The position numbers and the translations under genes are program-made. Below the pieces are notes generated by a model. It was given only the letters and a program-made list of their open reading frames with translations, made no database searches and had not been told where the DNA came from. A stretch of DNA of 64,000 bases from Chloroherpetonaceae bacterium (lineage in GTDB: Bacteria > Bacteroidota > Chlorobiia > Chlorobiales > Chloroherpetonaceae), in contig JANQGG010000054.1 in assembly GCA_028277445.1 (NCBI GenBank), forward strand, positions 62,001 through 126,000, written 5' to 3'. The first letter of the stretch is position 1, and every line of letters starts with the position of its first letter. Of this stretch, positions 1 through 8,474 are shown piece after piece.

Positions 1-1731
1 GAAGAAGGGCTTGCCATCGGGGATTTGTCAGCGTTGAATATACTGGCGCCTAATGCCTGGAGAATGGTTTTATCCGATTCAATTGACCATCCCCAAACAA
101 TAACGCGTTTTAAAGACGCCATTTTGATTGGCGCGCAGAATGGCTTGTTTCACCTGGAAGAGGAGCAATTTAAGCAAGTGCCAACCTTTCATTTACACTC
201 TGTTGTGGATATGCTTGCAACTCAGGACTCTCTTTTCATATTAACAGAAAATGCCTTAGTTGCCGGTGATACAACATTAACATTTAATGCAATTGAGAGC
301 AATGTGCCAAATGCTCGTCAAATTGCCTATGGAAATAAAGAAAACCGTTTATGGATTGCTTCCGACTCAATATCGTTAATTAGCTATAGTAATGGCGGAT
401 TTGATGCCATTTCGCCAAAGATGCCAAAATTCAACGCAATGGCGGTATTGGGTAAAGATCATCTGAACCGCATGTGGATCAGTTCTTCTGCCACAAAAGA
501 AAATGCTATTGGGCTGTGTTATTACCATAACAATCAGTGGATAAGCATGGATAGCATCCAACCGCAAGGCACGAATCGCACAATCCGGCAATTTACCGAT
601 TTAGAAACCGGGCAAGGCGTTACCTATTTCGGAACATGGGGGCAAGGGCTCATGAAACTTTCGGGCGAAACGTTTTTCGGATTTGATCAGAACAATTCTA
701 CATTAATTGGGACAAAAAGCGACAGCTCGGTAATTATTATTCCCTCCCTTGCCGGTAATACTACAAACGATGTTTGGATGACCAATTATTTAACCCAAAA
801 TGGCCCATTGCAACACATCAACGCTGATGATTCGTTTGAGATGTACGGTTCCGAAGGCAATGTGGGCAAACGCTTTCCCGATGGCATGGCAGCTTACAGA
901 CTGGCTATTGATGAGCTAAACCAAAAATGGATTGTAGCAAAATCCGAAAGTGACGGCAAAGGACTGGGCTCGGTGGTATTTTTGGATAACGACACCCCGG
1001 ATGAGCTTTCGGATGATGTTTGGATTACCATTAATCAAAATACCGGTTCAGGATCGCTTCCCGATAAAACCATTAACGATATTGCTGTGGATCGTGAAGG
1101 CTCTATTTGGTTGGCAACCAATCGAGGGTTGGCTTATTTTTTTGATGCCAACTCCGTATCGCCTGGTTTTATTGAAGACGTGATTGTCTCCCCCTTTTTA
1201 GAATCCGAAGCTTTAATGTGCTTGGCCATTGATGGTTTAAACAGAAAATGGGTGGGTTCTTCAAATGGGGTTTGGCTCTTAAATCCCGACGCATCTCAGA
1301 TACTTACGCATTATACCCAAGAAAATTCACCGCTTCTTTCCAATACTATTCTGGATATTTATGCCGATCAAACATCAGGTATGATCTATTTCGGTACCGA
1401 TAACGGGCTTTCTGTTCTGCAAACTCAGGCGATAGAAGAAAAAGAATCACTTTCGGGAAAGTTGAACGTGTTCCCAAATCCCTTTACTCCCGGAAGTTCA
1501 ACCAATCTGACAATTGATGGATTAGGCGCGCAGGCGTCGGTTAAAATTTTAACTGTTTCGGGCAAATTGGTAAAAACATTAACAGGCATTGGTTCCAGGC
1601 AGCTTTCCTGGGATGGTAAAACGGATTCGGGAGATAATCTCCCCACGGGAATTTATTTGGTTGTGGCGATAAGTGAGGATGGCTCTCAGTCGGCAATCGG
1701 AAAACTGGCCATAATAAACAAACGCCGGTGA
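1..1731 (+). CDS. PorZ-like T9SS surface protein, 5' truncated by window edge
   Basis: The reading frame is open from base 1, so the N-terminus lies outside the window; a TTG at 25 is only the first possible start codon inside it. The visible 570-odd residues carry repeated beta-propeller blades of the two-component-regulator propeller type (for example IWLATNRGLAYF, KWVGSSNGVWLL and IYFGTDNGLSVL). The last 80 or so residues form a T9SS sorting domain (motif VFPNPFTPG, ending in GIYLV followed by a basic tail). Propellers plus a C-terminal sorting domain is the layout of PorZ, which helps attach A-type LPS to T9SS cargo at the cell surface. Generic Reg_prop proteins share part of this layout, so PorZ itself is an inference. 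Confidence 0.75.
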   Translation, partial: EEGLAIGDLSALNILAPNAWRMVLSDSIDHPQTITRFKDAILIGAQNGLFHLEEEQFKQVPTFHLHSVVDMLATQDSLFILTENALVAGDTTLTFNAIESNVPNARQIAYGNKENRLWIASDSISLISYSNGGFDAISPKMPKFNAMAVLGKDHLNRMWISSSATKENAIGLCYYHNNQWISMDSIQPQGTNRTIRQFTDLETGQGVTYFGTWGQGLMKLSGETFFGFDQNNSTLIGTKSDSSVIIIPSLAGNTTNDVWMTNYLTQNGPLQHINADDSFEMYGSEGNVGKRFPDGMAAYRLAIDELNQKWIVAKSESDGKGLGSVVFLDNDTPDELSDDVWITINQNTGSGSLPDKTINDIAVDREGSIWLATNRGLAYFFDANSVSPGFIEDVIVSPFLESEALMCLAIDGLNRKWVGSSNGVWLLNPDASQILTHYTQENSPLLSNTILDIYADQTSGMIYFGTDNGLSVLQTQAIEEKESLSGKLNVFPNPFTPGSSTNLTIDGLGAQASVKILTVSGKLVKTLTGIGSRQLSWDGKTDSGDNLPTGIYLVVAISEDGSQSAIGKLAIINKRR

Positions 1732-1807
1732 ATTATTGCATGAAAGCAATTCTTCCACCGACGCTTAAATAATGTAAAGATGGTTTTGCTAACCAAATTC
1801 AATGTGA

Positions 1808-2659
1808 TTAATCATCAATAACAACGATCAGAACTTTGGATTTTACCCAGAATTGGTCAGCATTTTTAATCGTTAAATGAGATTTTTTATCGCCGCTTTT
1901 AATCTCAAAGGAATTTGAGGCGTGGGTGGTTAATATTTCAAAGTCGCCATCGGAACGAGGGATTTCAAGACTATTGAATTTTGAAATATCTACCGTTTTA
2001 AACTTTTCTAAAGTAAAATCTTTTTTAAGAATTAATTTGCGGCCAATTCCGATAAAACCGCCACGACGATGCGCAATGCCGTAGCTGTATAACGAGTCTT
2101 CGGTAGCAATAATATAATGAGCGGTGTTGAGTTTTTGGGTCTGCTTTTCAATTTTGACCGTTTGCTCAGCAACCTGAACTTCCAATCCTTCAATGGTTAT
2201 GTTCAAGCTCGATATAACAGTTCTTAACGAGTCAATTTCCTGTTCGCGTATAACGATTGTTTCCTTGAGTTGTTTAACAAGTTTGTTAAGCCCTTTATTG
2301 TTGATCCGGTATGAGCGCAAGCGTTTTTCAAGTTCTTCAATCTTTTTTTGGTTTTGATCCAATACGGTATTTATTTGAGTAAACCCATCATTAATGCTGT
2401 TAATTATGGTTTTCGGGTCTTTGGTAACCTGACCGGTTTCAACATCATGTGAAACTTTGCTAAGAATACCTTGTTTTTGGCGAATGGTTTCCAGATTATC
2501 ATACACATCGCCAATCATCAATGTAATATCTTCAACGTACTGCGATTGGGAGGCGTTCAGAGAGTCCAATTCCGATACCTGCTTTTCCAATTTTTGGATT
2601 TTCTCAGTATTACAACCCAAAAACAGAATCAGGACAAAAAATGTTAGTATTCGTTTCAT
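1808..2659 (-). CDS. Coiled-coil lipoprotein, function unknown
   Basis: This is a 283-residue protein with a lipoprotein signal peptide: a hydrophobic N-terminus ending in LFLGC, so Cys16 should be lipidated. Residues about 17-175 are almost entirely heptad-like, rich in Glu, Lys, Leu and Gln, and predict a long coiled coil. The last 90 residues look like a small beta-rich domain. It resembles uncharacterised lipoproteins common in Bacteroidetes and Chlorobi; I cannot name a function. It is divergent from the CRP-family gene at 2938 and shares a 278-bp intergenic region with it, including the CRP-type palindrome at 2795-2810, so it may be a target of that regulator. Confidence 0.8.
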   Translation of the reverse strand: MKRILTFFVLILFLGCNTEKIQKLEKQVSELDSLNASQSQYVEDITLMIGDVYDNLETIRQKQGILSKVSHDVETGQVTKDPKTIINSINDGFTQINTVLDQNQKKIEELEKRLRSYRINNKGLNKLVKQLKETIVIREQEIDSLRTVISSLNITIEGLEVQVAEQTVKIEKQTQKLNTAHYIIATEDSLYSYGIAHRRGGFIGIGRKLILKKDFTLEKFKTVDISKFNSLEIPRSDGDFEILTTHASNSFEIKSGDKKSHLTIKNADQFWVKSKVLIVVIDD

Positions 2660-2764
2660 GGTTAGTTAATTTAAGGGTGAAAAAGAGTTTTATTAAAGGT
2701 GATTTAATGTAAATTTGCTTTATTATGCATTTAAGTTAAAGATAACTGATTTACAACGAAAAGC

Positions 2765-2770
2765 TGTGAT
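2765..2770. promoter_or_regulatory. Possible CRP half-site
   Basis: An isolated TGTGAT lies 25 bp from the full palindrome at 2795-2810 in the divergent region between the lipoprotein gene and the CRP-family gene. It is only a half-site, and six bases can occur by chance. Confidence 0.25.
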
Positions 2771-2794
2771 ACTGATTGTGCCCTTACCTGAAAC

Positions 2795-2810
2795 TATGAT
2801 CAAGATCACA
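2795..2810. promoter_or_regulatory. CRP-type palindrome upstream of the CRP-family gene
   Basis: The 16-mer TATGATCAAGATCACA matches TGTGAT-N4-ATCACA at 11 of 12 arm positions. It lies 128 bp before the ATG of the CRP-family gene at 2938 and about 135 bp before the divergent lipoprotein gene. The regulator's recognition helix keeps the Arg-Glu...Arg residues that read TGTGA in E. coli CRP, so autoregulation is plausible but unproven. Confidence 0.5.
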
Positions 2811-2937
2811 AGCTAAATTGAGTGGTTTAAATGTTCAAAAAAAACATGTTGATCGTATTTTTTTTTAGATTCAAGCTTTAAATTATCAATATACTTGTGA
2901 AACCACTAGCTTAGGAAAAACTAAGACATTCACATAT

Positions 2938-3633
2938 ATGGAACAGAGAGAGGAAATACTTGAAATGCTAAGTGAAGTTAGCATTTTTGAAAGTTTAACA
3001 GCCAAAACTTTAGCTGAGATTTATGACCGCAGTCAAATTTTGATATTTAAAAAAGATGATGTCATTTTATTTGAAAGCGATGCTGGTAATGCCGTTTATG
3101 TCATTTTGGATGGTTTTGTGAAAATTTCACGAACCAACGAGGATTTTAAAGAAGTGATACTGGCAATTTTAGGCGAGCACGACTTTTTTGGCGAAATGTC
3201 AGTTCTGGATGGCGCTCTCCGATCGGCTGATGCTACGGCGATTTCGAAAGTTAAAGTGTTGAAAATCCCGGATAAGGAATTTATTGATCTTCTGGAAAAT
3301 GAACCCAAGCTATCCTTGGCCATGCTCAGGGAAATGGTTACCAGGCTTAGAAAAACCGATCATCAAATTAAAAGCATTTCGCTTTCGGATGCTATTGGAA
3401 AAGTGGCTTCGGTAATTATTCGCTTGGCCAATGATGTGGGTCGCCAGAAACGAGGCCGGGTTCAAATTGATAGTTTCGCCAGCCAACAAGAAATGGCCAA
3501 CTACGCCGCCACATCCCGTGAAACCATATCCAGGGTTCTTTCAATGTTCGAACGCGAAGGATTAATAGAAAGAGAATTAAACAAAATAATTATTACGGAC
3601 TTCGAAGCATTTAAGAAAAAATTTGAGTATTAA
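2938..3633 (+). CDS. CRP/FNR-family transcriptional regulator
   Basis: This 231-residue protein has an N-terminal cyclic-nucleotide-binding beta-roll (about residues 18-115, with the phosphate-binding-cassette-like stretch GEMSVLDGALRSADATA), a long dimerisation helix, and a C-terminal winged helix-turn-helix (about 175-225). The recognition helix reads SRETISRVL, with Arg, Glu and Arg spaced as in E. coli CRP Arg180, Glu181 and Arg185, so TGTGA-type sites are expected. It has no cysteine at all, which rules out an FNR-type iron-sulfur sensor. The effector could be cAMP or another nucleotide. A CRP-type palindrome lies upstream at 2795-2810 and a perfect one at 30855-30870. A hairpin terminator follows at 3683. 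Confidence 0.93.
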   Translation: MEQREEILEMLSEVSIFESLTAKTLAEIYDRSQILIFKKDDVILFESDAGNAVYVILDGFVKISRTNEDFKEVILAILGEHDFFGEMSVLDGALRSADATAISKVKVLKIPDKEFIDLLENEPKLSLAMLREMVTRLRKTDHQIKSISLSDAIGKVASVIIRLANDVGRQKRGRVQIDSFASQQEMANYAATSRETISRVLSMFEREGLIERELNKIIITDFEAFKKKFEY

Positions 3634-3682
3634 AGAGCATTGTTAAAAAAAATGCGTTTTAGGACGGCATTGGTTGATTAAA

Positions 3683-3734
3683 AAACACCAAAAAGAAAAC
3701 ACGGTTCAATCGTTTTTCTTTCGGTGTTTTTTTT
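3683..3734 (+). terminator. Rho-independent terminator after the CRP-family gene
   Basis: The left arm AACACCAAAAAGAAAA pairs with the right arm TTTTCTTTCGGTGTT around a short loop, and is followed by eight T residues. It closes the CRP-family gene as a single-gene unit. Confidence 0.8.
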
Positions 3735-3873
3735 ATGGCTTTTTAATAAAGCGCGCCATGTTTTCTTCTCCAGATAAGTTTATTGTTCAAAACAAAAGGG
3801 TTTGGCTTCAAGTAACTCATGATGTATATTCTGAGCTCAATTAAATGATAAGGTTTATAGTCAGAAGTTTTAA

Positions 3874-4689
3874 ATGCCCAAGAAAAAGAAGCCCGACACA
3901 ACATATTCGATTTCTATCATTCCTGATGATGGATCAGAAACCAAAGGATTTGTAGGTGTAAGTAAAAAGCGTGTGATCGTATTGTTCTCTGCATTAGGGG
4001 TGATGATTTTAGTATTGGGAATGCTGCTTGTATTTTTTACGCCGATCAAACGATTAATGCCTGATTATCAAACCAAACTCCGGTTTCAAAAAAATATCCT
4101 GCAAAATCAGTGGATGCTTGATAGTTTGAACCGTGAGATTGAAAATTTAGATCTATACAATACCCGCTTAAAATCAGCACTTGGAATAACGCCAACCATC
4201 ATAGACTCAACAAAGCTGGCGCCTGAGCAAATAGCATCAGCAACGCCGCGTCATCATTACAATTTTGCCGTCGAAAAACTTACGGTGGATGCCATTCGAA
4301 AATTAAAACATAAAAAAAAACCAAATGCAGCCAATGCGTTTGTAAGTGGAACGCTTTCGCAAGCATTTTCACCTCAAACCAGTCATTACGGTATTGATAT
4401 AGCTACAGCTTCCAACGAAACGGTTGGGGCAATTGCCGATGGTACGGTTTTATTCGCGGATTGGACAAATGACTACGGCTACACTGTGATTATTGATCAT
4501 AGTTATTTTATCAGTTTTTACAAGCATTGCAACACTGCGCTTGTGCGTGAAGGCGAACGGGTTAAAAAGGGCGAAGTATTAGCATTAACAGGAAATAGAG
4601 GAAATGAGTCATCAGGGCCTCATTTGCATTTAGAAGTATGGAAAGATGGAGTTCCGGTAAATCCAAGTCAATACATAAATATTAATTAA
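3874..4689 (+). CDS. M23 (LytM) peptidoglycan endopeptidase, membrane anchored
   Basis: This 271-residue protein has a short cytoplasmic N-terminus, one transmembrane helix (about 30-55), a coiled linker, and a C-terminal LytM/M23 zinc peptidase domain (about 155-270). The zinc and catalytic motifs are present: HYGID (His and Asp ligands, near residue 169) and HLHLEVW (near 250). Enzymes of this family cut peptide cross-links in the cell wall from the periplasmic side. The bactofilin gene starts four bases after the stop codon. This pairing is known from bacteria where a bactofilin scaffold positions an M23 enzyme to shape the cell. Confidence 0.92.
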   Translation: MPKKKKPDTTYSISIIPDDGSETKGFVGVSKKRVIVLFSALGVMILVLGMLLVFFTPIKRLMPDYQTKLRFQKNILQNQWMLDSLNREIENLDLYNTRLKSALGITPTIIDSTKLAPEQIASATPRHHYNFAVEKLTVDAIRKLKHKKKPNAANAFVSGTLSQAFSPQTSHYGIDIATASNETVGAIADGTVLFADWTNDYGYTVIIDHSYFISFYKHCNTALVREGERVKKGEVLALTGNRGNESSGPHLHLEVWKDGVPVNPSQYININ

Positions 4690-4692
4690 GCT

Positions 4693-5106
4693 ATGTTGGG
4701 AAAAAAATCCAGTACAGATAATGCCAGTTTCTCCGATAAACTAAGTATTATTTCCTCAGGTGCGGTATTAGAAGGGGATTTAAATACTGAGGGCAATTTA
4801 AGAGTTGATGGTAAAATTATCGGACATGTTAAAGTTCAGGGCAACACGGCTATTGGAAAAAAAGGTGCTATTGAGGGTGATATTGCATCAACGTTTTTGA
4901 AAGTTTCCGGTTTTGTGAAAGGCAATGTTTTGGTTACGGGTAAACTAACGTTGGATGCAACGGCATCTATTGAAGGCGATGTGAAGTCAAAGGTTTTGAT
5001 TGTGGAAGATGGCGCAAAAGTAAATGGTAAAATTGAAATGGAGTCTACAGAAAAACCGGATAAAAATTCACGTGAAAAGCCGGTTAGTATGCTAGCTTCG
5101 AAATAA
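4693..5106 (+). CDS. Bactofilin (polymer-forming cytoskeletal protein)
   Basis: This 137-residue protein has the bactofilin core (DUF583) at about residues 18-115: regularly spaced beta-helix rungs such as GAVLEGDLNTEGNLRVDGKI and GAKVNGKIEM, with a disordered polar N-terminus and a lysine-rich C-terminus. Bactofilins self-assemble without nucleotide into filaments on the inner face of the membrane. The gene directly follows the M23 peptidase (gap of three bases) and precedes atpZ by 24 bp, so the peptidase-bactofilin pair is probably cotranscribed with the ATP synthase genes. Confidence 0.93.
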   Translation: MLGKKSSTDNASFSDKLSIISSGAVLEGDLNTEGNLRVDGKIIGHVKVQGNTAIGKKGAIEGDIASTFLKVSGFVKGNVLVTGKLTLDATASIEGDVKSKVLIVEDGAKVNGKIEMESTEKPDKNSREKPVSMLASK

Positions 5107-5130
5107 CACCGATCAGCGGAGGCTTTTGTA

Positions 5131-5376
5131 ATGACGGATGAAGATCAAAGCCAAGATCGAAAATCATTGCATGGCGATGTTTCCAAAGCGTACCGAAGCC
5201 TTGGGAAATATATGGGTTTGGGGGTGCAAATTGCCGCCAGCATTGCTTTTTTTATGTTTATCGGATACTGGGTTGACGAGCAACTCAACACCAGCCCGAT
5301 TTTTTTAATTGTTGGTTTTATTATGGGGATGATCGGTATGTTTATGTTGCTTCTTAAAATTTCCGATAAGAAGTGA
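5131..5376 (+). CDS. atpZ: AtpZ/AtpI-family ATP synthase accessory protein
   Basis: This 81-residue protein has two transmembrane helices (about 29-48 and 56-76) with the family's GYWVDE element in between. AtpZ/AtpI proteins sit at the start of F-type ATP synthase operons and are linked to c-ring assembly and divalent-ion handling. The start is ATG at 5131, with a purine-rich stretch (CGGAGG) about ten bases upstream. It is followed by a second small membrane gene and then atpB, the usual order in this lineage. Confidence 0.85.
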   Translation: MTDEDQSQDRKSLHGDVSKAYRSLGKYMGLGVQIAASIAFFMFIGYWVDEQLNTSPIFLIVGFIMGMIGMFMLLLKISDKK

Positions 5377-5435
5377 TCTTCATAAAACTACAATAACGTC
5401 TGAAATATTTTAGTAATCTTAAAATTTTCCTGAAA

Positions 5436-5852
5436 TTGAAGCCACTCTTTGATTTTCTCATAAAGATGCTTATTTTCAGCCTCACTTTATGGTCAGCCAT
5501 TTATTTTTTGATCGGATTTGAATCCGAGGAGGTGATCAAGGCTGTTTTTTATGCATGGTTGATTATGGCGGTCAATACATTGATGGGGTACCTGGTTTTT
5601 GAAAAAGCCTATGGGAGCGATAACACCACATTTAACTTGTTCGTTTTAGGCGGCTTAGGCCTGCGCTTAATGTTAATTATGGTGCTTGTAGCCTTTATTG
5701 TGTTGATGGAATGGCTCCTGATGAAAGAGTTTTTGCTATCGATGTTTGTTTTTTATGTGGTGTATGTCATTCTTGAAATTTTAGGATATCAGAAAAAAAA
5801 CCAATTTGAAAAAAAGATTTTCCAAACAAATGAACAGATTTCATCCGACTAA
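5436..5852 (+). CDS. Small membrane protein in the ATP synthase operon (AtpI-like position)
   Basis: This 138-residue protein is almost entirely hydrophobic and has four predicted transmembrane helices (about 5-25, 33-52, 66-90 and 94-113), with a lysine-rich C-terminus. It lies between atpZ and atpB, the position of the i-subunit gene, and its size and topology fit an AtpI-like role, but I see no decisive motif. The start given is TTG at 5436; an in-frame ATG occurs at residue 11. Its last codons overlap the atpB start. Confidence 0.7.
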   Translation: MKPLFDFLIKMLIFSLTLWSAIYFLIGFESEEVIKAVFYAWLIMAVNTLMGYLVFEKAYGSDNTTFNLFVLGGLGLRLMLIMVLVAFIVLMEWLLMKEFLLSMFVFYVVYVILEILGYQKKNQFEKKIFQTNEQISSD

Positions 5853-6771
5853 AATTCAGAGCGCAAGCTCATTATTTGTTGTTTTCTTACTATCATTTTT
5901 TATGGCAATGCCGTCAGGTTTTGCGGCTGCAGAAGGATCGGAAGACGCCCATCACGATTCCGAGAAGTTAGACGCCATCCATCACGTGATCGATGGCCAA
6001 TACTTTGATTTTTCACCATTTGGAAAACTTAAATTACCAACAGGCTGGATAGTCGCCGGTTTTGATATATCTCCTACCAGACATGTGGTCATGCTTTGGA
6101 TTGCAGCGTTAATTCTGATTCTTGTGTTTTCGATGGTAAGCAATCACTATAAAAAGCTGTCCAAAAAAGATGCGCCAAAAGGTATCTCAAACTTAATGGA
6201 AGTTCTGGTTGATTTTGTTAAAGAAGATATTGCTAAACAAAATATTGGCCACGGTTACCAGCGACACATGCCTTATCTGTTAACCATATTTTTCTTTATC
6301 CTGATTTGTAATTTACTTGGTTTGGTGCCGTTTAGCGCTACGGCAACCAGCAATATTAATGTAACGGCAACCCTCGCTATTTTCACGTTTTTCATCACGC
6401 AGATTTCAGCCATCCGGGCTCACGGCATTGGAGGCTTTTTAGCGCATTTAACCGGCGGCACTCATCCATTAATGTGGGTTATTATGATACCGGTTGAATT
6501 TATCGGCTTATTTACAAAGCCCTTTGCACTCACCGTTCGTTTATTTGCAAACATGACTGCCGGACACATTGTTATTATTAGCTTATTAGGATTGATTTTT
6601 GTGTTCAAATCTTACATGATTGCCCCGGTGTCGGTAGCATTTGCATTGTTTATTTATTTGCTGGAAATTTTAGTGTCTTTCTTACAAGCTTATATCTTTA
6701 CGCTGCTTTCGGCGCTATTTATTGGAATGGCCCAGGCGCATGAAGGGCACGAAGAGGCCTCGGCTCACTAA
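5830..6771 (+). CDS. atpB: ATP synthase F0 subunit a
   Basis: Subunit a forms the proton half-channels beside the c-ring. The protein begins with a signal-like hydrophobic stretch and a His-rich segment, then has five to six membrane helices. The essential arginine lies in the conserved stretch [18 protein letters not shown] prefer the ATG at 5830; a TTG at 5806 would add eight residues. Either start overlaps the preceding gene (stop at 5852), suggesting coupled translation. A 98-bp gap separates it from atpE. Confidence 0.95.
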   Translation: MNRFHPTKIQSASSLFVVFLLSFFMAMPSGFAAAEGSEDAHHDSEKLDAIHHVIDGQYFDFSPFGKLKLPTGWIVAGFDISPTRHVVMLWIAALILILVFSMVSNHYKKLSKKDAPKGISNLMEVLVDFVKEDIAKQNIGHGYQRHMPYLLTIFFFILICNLLGLVPFSATATSNINVTATLAIFTFFITQISAIRAHGIGGFLAHLTGGTHPLMWVIMIPVEFIGLFTKPFALTVRLFANMTAGHIVIISLLGLIFVFKSYMIAPVSVAFALFIYLLEILVSFLQAYIFTLLSALFIGMAQAHEGHEEASAH

Positions 6772-6869
6772 TTATTTGTATTTATTGGTTTAGTTTCATT
6801 TATCAACAACAAGTCTCTTTATTGAGATTATAACAAGAACAAAAAATACTCACGGAGGATTAAAAAAAC

Positions 6870-7103
6870 ATGGGTAACGAAGCAATGGCATTTTTAGGCG
6901 CAGGTTTAGGCGCAGGAATCGCAGCAGTTGGTGCAGGGTATGGTATCGGTAATATTGCCGGAAAAGCAGTTGAAGGTACAGCTCGTCAGCCACAAGCTAC
7001 TGGTGATATCCGTACAACAATGATTATCGCAGCAGCGCTTATTGAAGGTGTTGCACTCTTTGCAGAGGTTATTTGCGTGTTGCTTGCAACAAAAGGTGCA
7101 TAA
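6870..7103 (+). CDS. atpE: ATP synthase F0 subunit c
   Basis: This 77-residue, two-helix proteolipid forms the rotating c-ring. Helix 1 is glycine-rich (GAGLGAGIAAVGAGYGIG), the polar loop contains the conserved ARQP, and helix 2 has the ion-carrying glutamate Glu59 in ALIEGVALFAE. A second acidic residue, Glu66, lies seven residues later on the same helix, where relatives usually have a hydrophobic residue. The ATG at 6870 has one of the best ribosome-binding sites in the window (CGGAGG, 6854-6859), fitting the high copy number of subunit c. A strong hairpin separates it from atpF. Confidence 0.96.
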   Translation: MGNEAMAFLGAGLGAGIAAVGAGYGIGNIAGKAVEGTARQPQATGDIRTTMIIAAALIEGVALFAEVICVLLATKGA

Positions 7104-7128
7104 TTCAGATTATATAAAAGTATTTTAA

Positions 7129-7162
7129 GATTTTGGTGGCTCAGTTGTGAGCTACCAAAATC
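7129..7162 (+). promoter_or_regulatory. Strong hairpin between atpE and atpF
   Basis: GATTTTGGTGGCTCA (7129-7143) pairs with TGAGCTACCAAAATC (7148-7162) around a GTTG loop: 15 base pairs including one G-U. A T-rich but not continuous run (TTCATTTT) follows. It could stabilise the atpE transcript, be a processing site, or terminate part of the transcripts, each of which would raise atpE expression relative to atpF and atpH. Confidence 0.75.
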
Positions 7163-7195
7163 TTCATTTTAAAACCGGAAACTTATTTAAGCTCT

Positions 7196-7726
7196 ATGCC
7201 AATATCAGGGTTCGTATTTCTATTGGAAGGATCACTTTTAAGTCCAAATCCAGGTTTGATTTTTTGGACAGCTATTACGTTTTTACTTTTACTTGTTCTT
7301 CTTAAAAAATTAGCATGGCAGCCAATTTTAACGGCTCTCGACGAGCGCGAAAAAAACATTAAATCAGCTATTGAACGCGCTGAAAATGCAAAGGAAGAAG
7401 CAGAAAAAACATTGGAAGAAAATAAAAAAGCATTACAAAATGCCGAGGTAGAGTCGGATAGGATCATCAAAGAAGGTAAAGAATACGCTCAAAAAATGAA
7501 GGATGAAATTGTTGAAAAGGCTCATCTTGAAGCAAAGAAAATGACCGAAAACGCCAAAAATGAAATTGAGCAGGAAAAACAGCGTGCATTAATGGCGCTT
7601 CGCGATGAAGTCGCTGAGCTAGCTGTAAAAGGCGCGGAAAAGATTATCAGAACCAATTTGGATGCCGAAAAGCAAAAGGCTGTTATTGAAGGCATGCTTG
7701 AAGATATTACCAGTATCAAGAATTAA
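7196..7726 (+). CDS. atpF: ATP synthase F0 subunit b
   Basis: Subunit b is the peripheral stalk that links the membrane sector to F1. The 176-residue protein has one N-terminal transmembrane helix (about 15-40) ending at the family-typical [14 protein letters not shown], then a long charged helix up to the C-terminus, which is the dimerising stalk. Length and layout are standard. The gene starts at ATG 7196, 34 bp after the intercistronic hairpin, and is followed by atpH after an 18-bp gap. Confidence 0.95.
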   Translation: MPISGFVFLLEGSLLSPNPGLIFWTAITFLLLLVLLKKLAWQPILTALDEREKNIKSAIERAENAKEEAEKTLEENKKALQNAEVESDRIIKEGKEYAQKMKDEIVEKAHLEAKKMTENAKNEIEQEKQRALMALRDEVAELAVKGAEKIIRTNLDAEKQKAVIEGMLEDITSIKN

Positions 7727-7744
7727 ATTAACTATTGCTTAACT

Positions 7745-8290
7745 ATGCGATCAATTGTTGGACGTAGATACGCACTCGCTTTGCTCGAAGTGGCTGAAGA
7801 AAAAAAAATTGTAGATACATTTCTCAGTGATTTTAAACTCATAGAACAGACGTTAAACGAATCAAAAGAGCTTGATTTGGCCATTTCAAGTCCGTTGATT
7901 CAGGTTGAAAAAAAGGCTGGATTTTTAAAAGCGATTTTTGAAGGCAAGGTATCGAAAGATATTTCGGTTTTTCTGGATCTGATTGCCAGAAAAGGTCGTG
8001 CAAATCATCTCAGACAAATCATTGTTGCATTTAAAGGATTGCTTGATGAGAAAAATGGGATTATTGAAGTTGAAGTAAAAAGCGCTGTCGAGCTCGATAA
8101 AATCCAATCCAACGAGCTTAAGCAAAAGTTGGATAAATTTACTTCAAAAAACACTCGAATCAGATTGTCAACGGATAAAGAGTTGATTGGCGGCTTAACG
8201 GTAAAAATTGGCGATACTGTTCTGGATAGTAGCATACGCCATCAACTCAGTCAATTAAGCGAAAGTTTTAAGCAAGGGTCGTTTAACTGA
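7745..8290 (+). CDS. atpH: ATP synthase F1 subunit delta
   Basis: Delta (OSCP-like) joins the peripheral stalk to the F1 head. The 181-residue protein opens with VGRRYALALLEVAEE, typical of the family, and has the C-terminal signature LIGGLTVKIGDTVLDSSIRHQL. It is the last gene of the unit: a terminator follows at 8342, so atpA, atpG, atpD and atpC must be elsewhere in the genome. Confidence 0.95.
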   Translation: MRSIVGRRYALALLEVAEEKKIVDTFLSDFKLIEQTLNESKELDLAISSPLIQVEKKAGFLKAIFEGKVSKDISVFLDLIARKGRANHLRQIIVAFKGLLDEKNGIIEVEVKSAVELDKIQSNELKQKLDKFTSKNTRIRLSTDKELIGGLTVKIGDTVLDSSIRHQLSQLSESFKQGSFN

Positions 8291-8341
8291 TTGGGCTTTT
8301 GTAGTTAGCGCACAGACTATCAGAAATAAGTTTACGGTTTT

Positions 8342-8366
8342 AAAGGAGCATTGAGCTCCTTTTTTA
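8342..8366 (+). terminator. Rho-independent terminator after atpH
   Basis: AAAGGAGC and GCTCCTTT form an eight-bp stem around ATTGA, followed by a T run. It ends the ATP synthase gene set. Confidence 0.85.
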
Positions 8367-8474
8367 TTTTGTGCCTTTTGAAAGCAAAAAATGGAATTGT
8401 TCTTTGCTTAGATGGTTTATATGAATACTTTTAAGTACGTAAGTATTAGGGGTTAATTTGTTTTTTTATGATTC

